NCBI RefSeq assembly: GCF_001598555.1
Contig: NZ_BCZE01000062.1
Span: forward strand, 1-48,307
Direction: 5' to 3'
Source of the DNA: Novosphingobium rosa NBRC 15208
GTDB lineage: Bacteria > Pseudomonadota > Alphaproteobacteria > Sphingomonadales > Sphingomonadaceae
Length of the DNA stretch: 48,307 nucleotides
Each line of letters opens with the position of its first letter. Within the stretch, counting starts at the first letter, position 1. The notes under the pieces are model-generated. The model made no database searches. It saw only the letters and a program-made list of their open reading frames with translations, and was not told the origin of the DNA. The position numbers and the translations under genes are program-made. Shown one piece after another: positions 33,330-42,046 of the stretch.

Positions 33330-33577
33330 GGCTCTCTCCCTGTCATTCTCGATACGAACTGGATGGTCCAGGCTCGCAATGCGCCTCTTCGGCAAGAAAA
33401 TCCAGCCTCTCGCGCGGGCAACCATCCGGCTTAAGTCCTTGTTGCGCAAGGCAGCTTTGCAATCGATCGGCACTGATCGCATTTTCTGCAAGTCATAATC
33501 GGTTTTTCGCACTTGCGGCAAATCTGCTGCAATGCAACAAGACCCTTGCCTTTCAGGCATCCTCTCCCAAACTTTCC

Positions 33578-33610
33578 AAAGGGTCGGTCCTCGGATCGGC
33601 CCCTTTTTTT
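33578..33610 (+). terminator. Intrinsic terminator without an upstream gene
   Basis: GGTCGGTC (33582-33589) pairs with GATCGGCC (33594-33601, two G-T pairs) around a CTCG tetraloop. AAAG and CCTTT extend the stem past one bulge, and seven T follow (33604-33610). The nearest genes are divergent from it, so it may end a small RNA. Confidence 0.65.
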
Positions 33611-33702
33611 GCCTTTCTCAAACCCGTTGGACAAAGCCGGGCGTCATGATACGCTCCGAGTCGCTGTCGAATGGGCGGCAGCATGGGACCCGGGGGGGAC
33701 CT

Positions 33703-33855
33703 ATGACGAGAATGCACCATAATGTGCCATCATCGCGCCCGGTAGCGCGAAAAATGCCGACACCACATACCTGCTCCGACCGGGCAGCCATCTGCATGGC
33801 TGTGCCTGCCTTTACGCTGCTGCTGCTGTGTTTCTGGTGGCTGCACATCCTGTAA
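33703..33855 (+). CDS. Possible 50-residue membrane peptide
   Basis: A short frame reading MTRMHHNVPSSRPVARKMPT, ending in the hydrophobic AVPAFTLLLLCFWWLHIL, a possible single membrane segment. A G-rich string (GGGGGGAC) sits very close to the ATG. A weak promoter-like pair TTGGAC (33627)/TACGCT (33650) lies upstream. Nothing else supports it, and chance is a real alternative. Confidence 0.25.
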   Translation: MTRMHHNVPSSRPVARKMPTPHTCSDRAAICMAVPAFTLLLLCFWWLHIL

Positions 33856-33866
33856 GCGGAGCATAA

Positions 33867-33914
33867 GAGCATTTTCGAGTTGGCCATCTACGGTCAACGG
33901 CTTTGAAAATGCGG
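33867..33914. repeat. Double-stem extragenic repeat, copy 3 (diverged)
   Basis: Outer arms GCATTTTC (33869-33876) and GAAAATGC (33905-33912) enclose TTGGCC (33880-33885)/GGTCAA (33892-33897, one G-T). Compared with copies 1 and 2 both arms of each stem have changed together, so pairing is kept. Confidence 0.65.
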
Positions 33915-34075
33915 CATATAGAAAGGGCGCCTCGCGCATGGACCAGCCGACCGGCCCCGGCGCGAGAACCTCTGCCTGACAAGCGGCCTGTTCCGGGCAG
34001 CTTTTAGCGGTGTGGCATTCATCCCCACACCGTCTATAGGAGCGCCAGCGCAATTCCGGCATTTCAGGCAGACCC

Positions 34076-34417
34076 ATGGCCCGCAAGCATTCCAAACGTG
34101 ATCCCTATGGCGACCTCGATCGCGAGGACGAGGAACAAGCCCCGCCGCCCGTGCCCTGCTGGCTCTGTGGCCGCCCCACGGGCCAGACCATCGTCTGGCA
34201 TCACCCCATCCCCAAGAGCCGGGGCGGACGCGACGTGGTGCCCATGCACCCGATCTGCCAGCAAACGCTGATCGCCAACTTCACCAATTCCGAACTGCAG
34301 CGCCACGGCATGGATGTGCAAGGCCTGCTGGACAATCCGGCGGTGCGCAAATTCGTGGACTGGGTGGCGAACAAGGATCCCGATTTCACCGCGCCCCTGG
34401 CCAAGAAGCAGCGTTGA
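34076..34417 (+). CDS. HNH endonuclease-domain protein
   Basis: Small protein of 113 residues with no signal peptide. CWLCGRPT (about 28-35) supplies a Cys pair and is followed by IVWHHPIPKSRGG with the HH of the HNH core and DVVPMHPICQQTLIANFTNSEL with the late His and Cys, a beta-beta-alpha-metal layout. The C-terminal third is acidic and helical (VRKFVDWVANKDPDF). It stands alone between an extragenic repeat on each side, with no methylase, integrase or phage gene nearby. Related small HNH proteins are widespread in alphaproteobacteria and have no settled role. Nuclease activity is predicted from the motif. Confidence 0.85.
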   Translation: MARKHSKRDPYGDLDREDEEQAPPPVPCWLCGRPTGQTIVWHHPIPKSRGGRDVVPMHPICQQTLIANFTNSELQRHGMDVQGLLDNPAVRKFVDWVANKDPDFTAPLAKKQR

Positions 34418-34436
34418 TCCGGTAGAGAAAAAGGAC

Positions 34437-34470
34437 AATGCGAGGGGGTTGCCCCCTCGCGCGCCCATGC
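34437..34470 (+). repeat. Palindromic repeat, copy C
   Basis: GCGAGGGGG (34440-34448), loop TTG and CCCCCTCGC (34452-34460), with GCGCCCATGC following. It is the same unit and orientation as copy A at 13757, with two substitutions. It lies 22 bases after the HNH stop and may act as its terminator. Confidence 0.75.
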
Positions 34471-34667
34471 CGTCTTCCGGCGGCAGGATGGTTGCGCCCG
34501 ATCCGGGCGTCCGGCCTCTCCATCTGCGTCATCAGGGCCTGGCCCGGTGTGGGAAGGGCGCTCCGGCCATATCAAAAGCGCATGGGCGGATGAAAAAAGC
34601 TAATCATATTTCATGGCTGTGACAGCCCTCCTAAGCCTGCGCTAACGGGTTTTGAGGGGAACGTCTT

Positions 34668-37568
34668 ATGGCAAAGGCCATTCGCAAACGCATCGCTTTG
34701 TCGTCGCTGCTGGCTCTGGGGGGCAGCATGCTGGCACTGGCATCGGGCACCGCATCGGCGCAGGGGGTGGCCGCGCCGGACACCGCTTCTGCCGATGCCG
34801 CACCAGCCGCCAGGCCTGCCGAGGCTGGCGATATCGTCGTCACCGGATCGCGCATCCGCCGCAAGGATGCGGACTCGCTCGGGCCGCTGCTCACCATCAC
34901 CTCAGACGAGATCGCCAAATCGGGCTCCTCCTCGGTGGGCGATCTGCTGCAGAAGCTGCCCTCGGCGGGGGTGAGCCTCAATTCCAACGGCACGCAGGGC
35001 ACCTCCTACGGCGCCAGCTCGATCAATCTGCGCTATCTCGGCGGGGCGGAAGGCAGCGGCAACCGCGTGCTGGTGCTGGTCGACGGCCATCGCTGGGTCG
35101 ATGGTGTTGGGCAGCGCGGTTTCCGCGATTTCGTCGATCTCAACACCATCCCGGCAGGCATGATCGACGGGATCGAGGTGCTGAAGGACGGCGCATCGGC
35201 CCTCTATGGCGCCGATGCCATCGCGGGGGTGGTCAACATCAAGACGGTGCAGCCCTTCAACGGCTTGAAGGCCACCGCCAAGGCAGGCGTGACCGACAAG
35301 GGCGACGGGGCGGAATATTCCACCACGCTGAATGTCGGGCATAAGTGGCAGGGCGGCTCGATCATCCTGTCGGGCAGCTATTACCAGTCCTATCCGATCC
35401 TGACCTCGGCGCGCGCGCTCACCGCCAACACGCTGGTGCCCGTCACCACGCCGGGGACCAGCCCCAACGGGCTCTATGTGCTGCCGGGTCTGGCCAACAA
35501 CGGCTATTTCGGCACGGGGGCAGGCTTCGCCAGCAGCGCCGCGCCCATCGCCTTCAACGGCGGATCGACCTATGGCGCCGGATCGCTGGCCGACAACAGC
35601 TACCACACCGCCAGCCTGCCCGGCGACTATTACAACACCGACGCGCAGGGCGTCTATTCCACCGGGCCGTCCAAGCGTTACGGCTTCTATGCCCGCCTCG
35701 ATCAGGAGATCAGCGATGGCATCACGCTGAAGGTGGAGGGCCTCTACAACAAGCGCACCTCCGAGCAGCTGTTCTCGCCCAATCTGCTGGATATCGGCGG
35801 TACGTCCGGCTCGGTGCAGGGCTTCGCCATCGCCAACAATCAGGCCTACAATCCCTTCGGCACCGCCAATGGCGTGCCTGCCGCCAATGCGCTGGGTTTC
35901 GCCGCCAACAGCCCATGGCGCATCCGCAAGGTGCTGACCGAAGTGGGCAACCGCACCAGCCTGCAGGATGTGACCACCTGGCGCGTCGATGCCGGGCTGA
36001 ACGGCAGCTTCGACCTGCTGGGCCATAGCTGGAACTGGAGCGTCTATGGCGCCTATTCCAGGGACATGATGAAGTCGGCCTCGCTCAACTTCCTCGATTA
36101 CGACCACCTTTATCTGGCGCTGGGCTCGCCCACCACTTGCGCCAACACGGCGGGCTGCACGCCGGTCAACCTGTTCGGGCCGATGAGCAGCGCTCAGGCG
36201 GATTACATCCGCAACAACAGCTATGAGGGCAACAGCACCAGCCTTGCCAACGCCACCGCCGATCTGACCGGCACGCTGCTGGATCTGCCCGCGGGCCCCT
36301 TGCAGCTGGCCGTGGGCTATGAATTCCGCAAGAACAGCGGCGAGGATCACCCCGATCCCTATGTCAACAGCCCTTCTGCCTATCTGAGCAGCGCCTACAC
36401 CCGCACCAGCCAGCAGCAGCGCACCCCCACCATGGGCAGCTACGATCTGCATGAGGTCTATGGCGAGCTGTCCGTGCCGGTCTTCAAGGACTGGGCGCTG
36501 GGCAAGAGCCTCGACATTGATCTGGCCTCGCGCTTCTCGGACTATTCGACGGTGGGCAGCAAGGTGACGATGAAGGCGGGCTTCGGCTATCGCCCCGTTC
36601 AGGACATCCTGCTGCGCGGCACCTATTCGCAGGGCTTCCGCGCGCCATCGCTGCTGGAGCTTTATCAGGGCGCGCGGGCCACCAACTTTCAGGGCATCGA
36701 TCCCTGCAATGGCGGCGCGGCGGCGCATAGCGGCCTGCCGGGCTGCGCCGGGGTGCCCACCAGCTACAACCAGTCGGGCTACAATGGCGCGCTGCTGCCG
36801 GGCATCATCAGCGGCAACACCAGGCTGAAACCGGAAACCGCCGACACCTACAGCGCGGGCATGTCGATCACCCCGCATCAGATCCGGGGCCTGAGCCTGA
36901 CGGTCGATTACTACAAGATCGTCGTCAACAACGCGATCGCCGCGCAATCGGCGACGCAGATTCTGGGGCTCTGCGCCACGCAGGGCGGGGTCTTCTGCAA
37001 TCTGGTGACGCGCGATCCCAACTCGGGCGCGATCATCGCCATCCAGCAGACATCGCAGAACCTCAACTCGATCAGCACCGATGGGGTGGACGCCACGCTG
37101 CGTTATGAAAAGTCAACACGTATCGGGCGGATCACCGGCACCGTCGATGCCTCCTACCTGCACAGTTTCCAGACGGTCTCGCCCAATCCTTCGGGCGGCG
37201 CCCCCATCGTGGATGAGCGCGCCGGCAAGGGCGACCAGCCGCGTTCCACCTATCCGCACTGGAAGGGTCAGGCCTCGCTGGGCTGGTCGCAGGACCGCTT
37301 CGATCTGACCGCCCGCGCCCGCTACATCGGCCCCACCACCGATGTGGTGAACCCGGTGAAGGATGCCCATACCAAGTCGATCATCTACACCGATCTGGAA
37401 GGCGGAGTGAGCATCGGCGAGGGCGCCTATCGCCTTGGCTTCGGCGTCAGCAATCTGTTCGATGTGCAGCCGCCGCTGTCCTACGCCAATGCGCCGATCA
37501 ACTACGATATCTACACCTATGACGCGCGCGGGCGCTATCTTTACCTGCGCGTCGCGGTCAAGATGTGA
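34668..37568 (+). CDS. TonB-dependent receptor
   Basis: Outer-membrane receptor of 966 residues with a signal peptide (RIALSSLLALGGSMLALASG, cleavage near TASAQ). GDIVVTGSRIRRKDADSLGP is followed by a plug with LTITSDEIAKSGSSSVGDLL and VLVLVDGHRWVDG, then a barrel ending YLYLRVAVKM. AGGGGAA lies just before the ATG. It belongs to a receptor group different from the two carbohydrate receptors of the pectin locus. A permease, a CocE-type hydrolase and a LysR gene follow without gaps, so it should import the substrate of that hydrolase, perhaps a peptide or amide. The substrate is inferred only from this order. Confidence 0.93.
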   Translation: MAKAIRKRIALSSLLALGGSMLALASGTASAQGVAAPDTASADAAPAARPAEAGDIVVTGSRIRRKDADSLGPLLTITSDEIAKSGSSSVGDLLQKLPSAGVSLNSNGTQGTSYGASSINLRYLGGAEGSGNRVLVLVDGHRWVDGVGQRGFRDFVDLNTIPAGMIDGIEVLKDGASALYGADAIAGVVNIKTVQPFNGLKATAKAGVTDKGDGAEYSTTLNVGHKWQGGSIILSGSYYQSYPILTSARALTANTLVPVTTPGTSPNGLYVLPGLANNGYFGTGAGFASSAAPIAFNGGSTYGAGSLADNSYHTASLPGDYYNTDAQGVYSTGPSKRYGFYARLDQEISDGITLKVEGLYNKRTSEQLFSPNLLDIGGTSGSVQGFAIANNQAYNPFGTANGVPAANALGFAANSPWRIRKVLTEVGNRTSLQDVTTWRVDAGLNGSFDLLGHSWNWSVYGAYSRDMMKSASLNFLDYDHLYLALGSPTTCANTAGCTPVNLFGPMSSAQADYIRNNSYEGNSTSLANATADLTGTLLDLPAGPLQLAVGYEFRKNSGEDHPDPYVNSPSAYLSSAYTRTSQQQRTPTMGSYDLHEVYGELSVPVFKDWALGKSLDIDLASRFSDYSTVGSKVTMKAGFGYRPVQDILLRGTYSQGFRAPSLLELYQGARATNFQGIDPCNGGAAAHSGLPGCAGVPTSYNQSGYNGALLPGIISGNTRLKPETADTYSAGMSITPHQIRGLSLTVDYYKIVVNNAIAAQSATQILGLCATQGGVFCNLVTRDPNSGAIIAIQQTSQNLNSISTDGVDATLRYEKSTRIGRITGTVDASYLHSFQTVSPNPSGGAPIVDERAGKGDQPRSTYPHWKGQASLGWSQDRFDLTARARYIGPTTDVVNPVKDAHTKSIIYTDLEGGVSIGEGAYRLGFGVSNLFDVQPPLSYANAPINYDIYTYDARGRYLYLRVAVKM

Positions 37569-37573
37569 GCGTG

Positions 37574-39043
37574 ATGGAACAGGTGAGCCTCCTTCCCTCA
37601 GGTGACACCCAAGGTCACCCCTCGGTTTCTGCGGCACCGGCAGAGCCCTGCGCCGGTGCACCCTCTCACACAGCCCGACGCTGGTCGCTCGATCCGCTGC
37701 TGATGATGCTGGCCGCCATGGCGGTGGCCATCGCCATGACCTGGGCGATCCCCTCGGGCCTTTACCAGCGCGCCTCCGACAAGGAGAATGCACCGGTGGT
37801 GGCGGGCAGCTATCACCCCCTGCCCAAGCCGATCAGTGCCGCCGCGCTGATCCCGCATGACGGCCCCAAGGGCGTGGCCCATCCCGTCAGCCCGCTGGCG
37901 CTGGTCACCGCGATCCCGCAGGGCCTGCTGAAAACCGCGCCGATCATGATTATGGTGCTGATGCTGGGCGGCATGTTTGGCATGCTGCGCACCTCCGGCG
38001 CGCTGGATGCGGGCATTCGCCGCCTGCTGGCGATCAGCGGGGGCAGGCCGGTGGTGCTGGTGCCGCTGCTGATGCTGGCGCTGTCGGCGGGCAGCACCTT
38101 TCTGGGCATGGTCACCGAATATCTGCTGCTGATCCCGGTGATCGTCACGCTGGGCCGCGATATGGGTCGCTCGACCATGTTCGGCTTCGCGCTGGTGACG
38201 CTGGCGGCCAAGGTGGGCTATCTCGCCTCGGTCACCAACCCCTTTGCGCTGCTGATCGCCCAGCCGATTGCGGGCGTGCCGGTGTTCAGCGGACTGTGGC
38301 TGCGGCTTTCGATCTGGGTGCTGTTTCTGGGCATCGCCATGGTGGTCGTGCTGCGCACCGGGCGCGGCGCCGCCACGCCCGCGCCTCTGGATGCCGCACG
38401 CCTTGCGCCGCGCCATCTGGGCATTCTGCTGGTGGCGGGCGTCACGCTGGGCACGATGATCTATGGTTCGGTGGCGCTGGGCTGGAAGGAGATGGAGCTG
38501 GCCTCCGTGCTGATCGCCGCCGGCGCCATCATGGCCGCCATCGCGCGCATGGCCCCCGCGCGCGCCGTCGAGGTCTTTGTCGAGGGCATGCACCGCATGG
38601 TGCTGGCCGCCGTGCTGGTGGGGTTGGGGCGCAGCGTCGATCTCATCCTGCGCGAGGGCCAGATCCTCGACACGATCATCGAGGCCGTCACCCTGCATAT
38701 TCAGGGCATGAGCCCCTTTGCCGTCGCGCCGATCCTGATGGGGGTGGAGATGCTGCTCACGCTGCTGATCCCCTCCACCTCGGCCAAGGCGGCGCTGAGC
38801 ATCCCCATCCTTGTGCCCATTGCCGCCACTTGCGGCGTTTCGGCCCAGACCACCGTCCTGGCCTTTCTGCTGGGCAATGGGCTGGTCAACATGTTCGCCC
38901 CCACCTCGGGGATGCTGCTGGCCTATCTCGCCACCGCGCGGATCAGCTATTCGGGCTGGTTTCGCTATCTGCTGCCGCTGTTCGCGCTGTTCACGGCGCT
39001 GTCGGTGAGCGCGCTGCTGCTGGCTGTCGCCACCGGATATTAG
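37574..39043 (+). CDS. YfcC-family permease
   Basis: Inner-membrane protein of about 489 residues with some 12 hydrophobic segments. It fits the YfcC/DcuC-like branch of the ArsB-NhaD (ion transporter) superfamily: WSLDPLLMMLAAMAVAIAMT near the start, PIMIMVLMLGGMFGMLRTSG, the paired re-entrant regions TEYLLLIPVIVTLGRDMG and LLTLLIPSTSAKAALSIPIL, and FAPTSGMLL. ATG 37574 is chosen; a GTG at 37565 overlaps the receptor stop and is also possible. YfcC relatives carry amino acids, peptides or dicarboxylates. Between an outer-membrane receptor and a cytoplasmic hydrolase, its task is probably inward transport of the same substrate across the inner membrane. Confidence 0.85.
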   Translation: MEQVSLLPSGDTQGHPSVSAAPAEPCAGAPSHTARRWSLDPLLMMLAAMAVAIAMTWAIPSGLYQRASDKENAPVVAGSYHPLPKPISAAALIPHDGPKGVAHPVSPLALVTAIPQGLLKTAPIMIMVLMLGGMFGMLRTSGALDAGIRRLLAISGGRPVVLVPLLMLALSAGSTFLGMVTEYLLLIPVIVTLGRDMGRSTMFGFALVTLAAKVGYLASVTNPFALLIAQPIAGVPVFSGLWLRLSIWVLFLGIAMVVVLRTGRGAATPAPLDAARLAPRHLGILLVAGVTLGTMIYGSVALGWKEMELASVLIAAGAIMAAIARMAPARAVEVFVEGMHRMVLAAVLVGLGRSVDLILREGQILDTIIEAVTLHIQGMSPFAVAPILMGVEMLLTLLIPSTSAKAALSIPILVPIAATCGVSAQTTVLAFLLGNGLVNMFAPTSGMLLAYLATARISYSGWFRYLLPLFALFTALSVSALLLAVATGY

Positions 39044-39053
39044 GACGTTTCCC

Positions 39054-40889
39054 ATGACCGAACCGACCCTTCGCGACATGATGGTCGCGATGCGCGACGG
39101 CGTCTGCCTGTCGACCGACATCTATCTGCCTCCGCAGGCGCTGGCCGGGAACCCCGTACCCGTGCTGCTGGAGCGCACCCCCTATGACAAGCGCGGCACC
39201 AACCATGGCGACCGCACGGCGCTGGACCCCATCCCCCGCGCCAAGCCGGAGATCGCCGCGCAATTCGTGGCAGCGGGCTATGCCTATGTGCTGCAGGATT
39301 GCCGGGGCCGCTTCGGCTCGCAGGGCAGCTTCACCAAATATCTCAATGAGGCCGAGGATGGCTTCGACACCATCGCATGGCTGATGCAGCAGCCTTGGTG
39401 CAACGGGAAGATCGGCACGCTGGGCCTGTCTTACTGCGCGCATGTGCAGGCGGCTCTGGCGACGCTCGATCCGCCGGGGCTGGCGGCGATGTTCCTCGAC
39501 TGCGGCGGTTTTTCCAGCGCCTATCACAATGGCGTGCGGCAAGGCGGCGCGTTCGAATTGAAACAGCTGACATGGGCCTACAACCAGGGCACGGATGCAG
39601 GCGCGGCGCAGGACCCTGCCGTGGCGGAGGCGGTGCGGGCGGAAGACATCCGCGCATGGATCAAGGTGATGCCATGGCGCCGGGGCCATTCCCCCCTCAC
39701 CGCCGCGCCGGACTACGAGGATTACGTCGTCGAGCAGTGGGAGCATGAGGACTTCTCCCCCTTCTGGCAGCAGCGCGGCATCTATTGGCGCGGCTTTTAC
39801 GAGCAGACCGCCAATGTGCCGATGGTCCATCTCTCGGGCTGGTACGACCCCTATTCGATCACCGCGATCGAGAACTGGACCGCCCTTTCCGGCCCGGATC
39901 GCGCGCCCTGCCGCCTGATCCTTGGCCCATGGACCCATGGCCAGCGCTCGGTCAGCTTTGCCGGGGATGTCGATTTCGGGCCCGCCGCGCCGCTCGACGG
40001 CAACCTGGGCGAGGATTTCGTCGCCCTGCGCCGCGCATGGTTCGACCAGCACCTGAAAGGCAGCGGCGCGCAAGCCCTGCCCCATCCTGTCTCGATCTTC
40101 GTGATGGGCGGCGGCAGCGGTCGGCGCAATGCGGAAGGCAGGCTGGAGCATGGCGGCCAATGGCGCCACGAAAGCCAGTGGCCCCCCGCCGCGATGACAC
40201 CGCAGACATGGCACTTCCATGCCGATGGTTCGCTGGCCCCGCAAGCACCCCAAGCGCAAGACGCCAGCCTGCCCTATGACGCCGACCCCGCCAACCCGGT
40301 GCCCACCATCGGCGGCGCGGTCACCTCGGGCGCGCCGGTGATGGCGGCGGGCGCCTATGACCAGCGCGAAACCGCAACGCTGTTCGGCGCCACGCAGCCG
40401 GGCCGCGATCTGGGGGATCGCCCCGATGTGCTCAGCTTCGTTTCCGCGCCGCTGGAGGAGGATATGGAGCTGACCGGGCAGATCGTCGCCCGGCTGTTTA
40501 TCAGCTCCGACGCGCCCGATATGGATGTGACGATCAAGCTGATCGACCTCTATCCGTCAAACGACCAGTTCCCGCAGGGCTTTGCGATGAACCTGGCCCA
40601 TGGCATCCTGCGCGCCAGATTCCGCAACTCCTTTGCGAATCCGGAACCGCTGGGGGCAGGCCATATCCATGAGATCGAGATCACGGCCTTCCCCACCAGC
40701 AATCTTTTCGCGCGCGGCCACCGCATCCGCATCGACATCGCGGGCAGCAACTTCCCCCATTTCGACATCAACCAGAACCGCGACTGGCGTGATCCCGATG
40801 CTCCGCCTCAGGTGGCGCACAACCGGTTGCATCTTTCGGCCAGCCATCCCTCCAGCGTTATCCTGCCGGTGGTGCCGCGCAGGGGCTGA
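39054..40889 (+). CDS. CocE/NonD-type hydrolase (X-Pro dipeptidyl-peptidase, S15 family)
   Basis: Serine hydrolase of 611 residues without signal peptide. The alpha/beta-hydrolase part (residues 1 to about 350) shows LLERTPYDKRG, the conserved QDCRGRFGSQG, the nucleophile elbow GLSYCA with S126, the catalytic Asp in HLSGWYDPYS and the His in LGPWTHGQR. The C-terminal jelly-roll domain typical of the family follows (LSFVSAPLEEDMELTGQIVA to FPHFDINQNRDW). Members cleave X-Pro dipeptides, cocaine-type esters or acylated amides. The elbow is usually G-x-S-Y-x-G; the last residue is Ala here. It begins 11 bases after the permease stop, so the two are surely co-transcribed. Confidence 0.9.
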   Translation: MTEPTLRDMMVAMRDGVCLSTDIYLPPQALAGNPVPVLLERTPYDKRGTNHGDRTALDPIPRAKPEIAAQFVAAGYAYVLQDCRGRFGSQGSFTKYLNEAEDGFDTIAWLMQQPWCNGKIGTLGLSYCAHVQAALATLDPPGLAAMFLDCGGFSSAYHNGVRQGGAFELKQLTWAYNQGTDAGAAQDPAVAEAVRAEDIRAWIKVMPWRRGHSPLTAAPDYEDYVVEQWEHEDFSPFWQQRGIYWRGFYEQTANVPMVHLSGWYDPYSITAIENWTALSGPDRAPCRLILGPWTHGQRSVSFAGDVDFGPAAPLDGNLGEDFVALRRAWFDQHLKGSGAQALPHPVSIFVMGGGSGRRNAEGRLEHGGQWRHESQWPPAAMTPQTWHFHADGSLAPQAPQAQDASLPYDADPANPVPTIGGAVTSGAPVMAAGAYDQRETATLFGATQPGRDLGDRPDVLSFVSAPLEEDMELTGQIVARLFISSDAPDMDVTIKLIDLYPSNDQFPQGFAMNLAHGILRARFRNSFANPEPLGAGHIHEIEITAFPTSNLFARGHRIRIDIAGSNFPHFDINQNRDWRDPDAPPQVAHNRLHLSASHPSSVILPVVPRRG

Positions 40890-40895
40890 ACGCCC

Positions 40896-41813
40896 ATGAA
40901 CCGCGCGCGCCAGATCAGCCTGCGCGCGATGCAGGGCTTTGCCGAGATCATGCGCAGCGGCTCGGGCACGGCGGCGGGGCGCGCGCTGGGCCTCTCCCAA
41001 CCCGCGATCAGCCGCATCGTCGGCCAGCTGGAGCAGGACATCGGCTTCGAGCTGTTCTACCGCGACAAGGGCCGGCTGGTGCCCACCAAGGAAGGCCTGC
41101 TGCTGGCGCAGGAGGTGGAGCTGGCGCTGGCGGGCGTGGCGCGCGTCCATGCGCTGATCGACGATATCGCCAACCACGCCACCGGCGAGTTGCGCATCAT
41201 CGCCCCGCCCAGCTTTGCCGAGGGGGTGATGCCCGGGATCATCTCGGCCTTCGCGGCGCGGGTACCCGGGGTGCGCATCGCGGTGGATTCGCGCAGCATC
41301 GCCACCACCCGCACCATGATCGCCACCCGCGTGGCCGATTGCGCCTTCATGCGCATGCCCGCAGGGCATGAGGATCTGCGCGCCCGTGTCGTCGTCACCA
41401 GCCAGAGCATCTGCGCCCTGCCTGTCGATCATCCGCTGGCCGCGCATGAGGTGATCACGCCCCTGCTGCTCAAGCACATGCCGATGATCGCGTTGGGCGC
41501 GGGCAATACCTATGGTCGGCAGGTCGACGATATCTTCCTCGCTCATGGCGTGCATCAGCATGTCGCGGTGGAGTGCCACACCACCAGCGCCGCCTGCGCG
41601 CTGGCCGCGCAGGGCATGGGGATCGCCATCGTCAACGAGCTGCTGGCCAAGGCCTATCTGGGCCCGCGCCTGATCGCCCGCCCCTTCGCCCCGGCGCTGA
41701 CGCATGATTACGCGCTGGTCACCTCGGCGCGCACCAGGCCTTCATCGCTGATGACAATTTTCGAGGAAACGGTGATGGATTACTTCCGAACACCCGTCGA
41801 GGCAACCAGCTGA
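40896..41813 (+). CDS. LysR-family transcriptional regulator
   Basis: Regulator of 305 residues with an N-terminal winged helix-turn-helix (ISLRAMQGFAEIMRSGSGTA, AGRALGLSQPAISRIVGQLE) and a periplasmic-binding-protein-like effector domain starting near GELRIIAPPSFAEGVMPG. It lies 6 bases after the CocE-type gene in the same direction. LysR regulators are more often divergent from their targets, so a terminal position in its own operon is less common and suggests autoregulation together with the receptor, permease and hydrolase genes. The inducer is unknown. Confidence 0.92.
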   Translation: MNRARQISLRAMQGFAEIMRSGSGTAAGRALGLSQPAISRIVGQLEQDIGFELFYRDKGRLVPTKEGLLLAQEVELALAGVARVHALIDDIANHATGELRIIAPPSFAEGVMPGIISAFAARVPGVRIAVDSRSIATTRTMIATRVADCAFMRMPAGHEDLRARVVVTSQSICALPVDHPLAAHEVITPLLLKHMPMIALGAGNTYGRQVDDIFLAHGVHQHVAVECHTTSAACALAAQGMGIAIVNELLAKAYLGPRLIARPFAPALTHDYALVTSARTRPSSLMTIFEETVMDYFRTPVEATS

Positions 41814-41954
41814 CATCGGCCAGCAACTTGGCCATGCAATCGTTTTTACCTTATTTCCGTGAAGAGGATTCGAACAAATCCTCATGATAAATATGATGTT
41901 CTCGGCAATTCTTGGGTGATTCATCCATACTTAAAGATCTCCCGCTAGAGGCTC

Positions 41955-42023
41955 CGTGCTTTCTCGGAACCGGGCCTGATCCCGTTGCCGGAAAAGTCCG
42001 GTAACCGGGCGGCATCCAGCACG
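41955..42023 (+). promoter_or_regulatory. Structured leader before the GGDEF-EAL gene
   Basis: CGTGCT (41955-41960) can pair with AGCACG (42018-42023), enclosing a 12-bp hairpin CCCGTTGCCGGA (41981-41992)/TCCGGTAACCGGG (41997-42009) with an AAAG loop, one G-T pair and one bulge. A competing local stem TCCG (41953-41956)/CGGA (41965-41968) would use the first arm. The AGGAGGGG ribosome site lies 9 bases past the structure. It matches no riboswitch I know. Confidence 0.4.
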
Positions 42024-42046
42024 CCGGGCCGCAGGAGGGGAACGGC

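Larger units (their letters stand above)
33330..34075. other. Intergenic region, about 750 bases, no convincing gene
   Basis: Contents from left to right: AT-richer sequence with repeated TTGC/GCAA strings (33440-33540); a strong intrinsic terminator pointing right (33578-33610) with no gene ahead of it; a weak 50-codon open frame (33703-33855); and copy 3 of the double-stem repeat (33867-33914). The left part must also hold the ThuA promoter. A small RNA ending at the terminator is the most interesting reading. Confidence 0.5.

Noticed and set aside
33431..33634. Minus-strand frame with CRKCEKPIMTCRKCDQC, resembling a zinc ribbon
   Set aside because: It runs through the terminator stem and the repeated TTGC strings that generate the Cys-Arg-Lys pattern; no ribosome site and no further domain.
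41941..42046. Known c-di-GMP riboswitch upstream of the GGDEF-EAL gene
   Set aside because: I do not see the conserved class I core or class II pseudoknot sequences; only a generic structured leader is reported.
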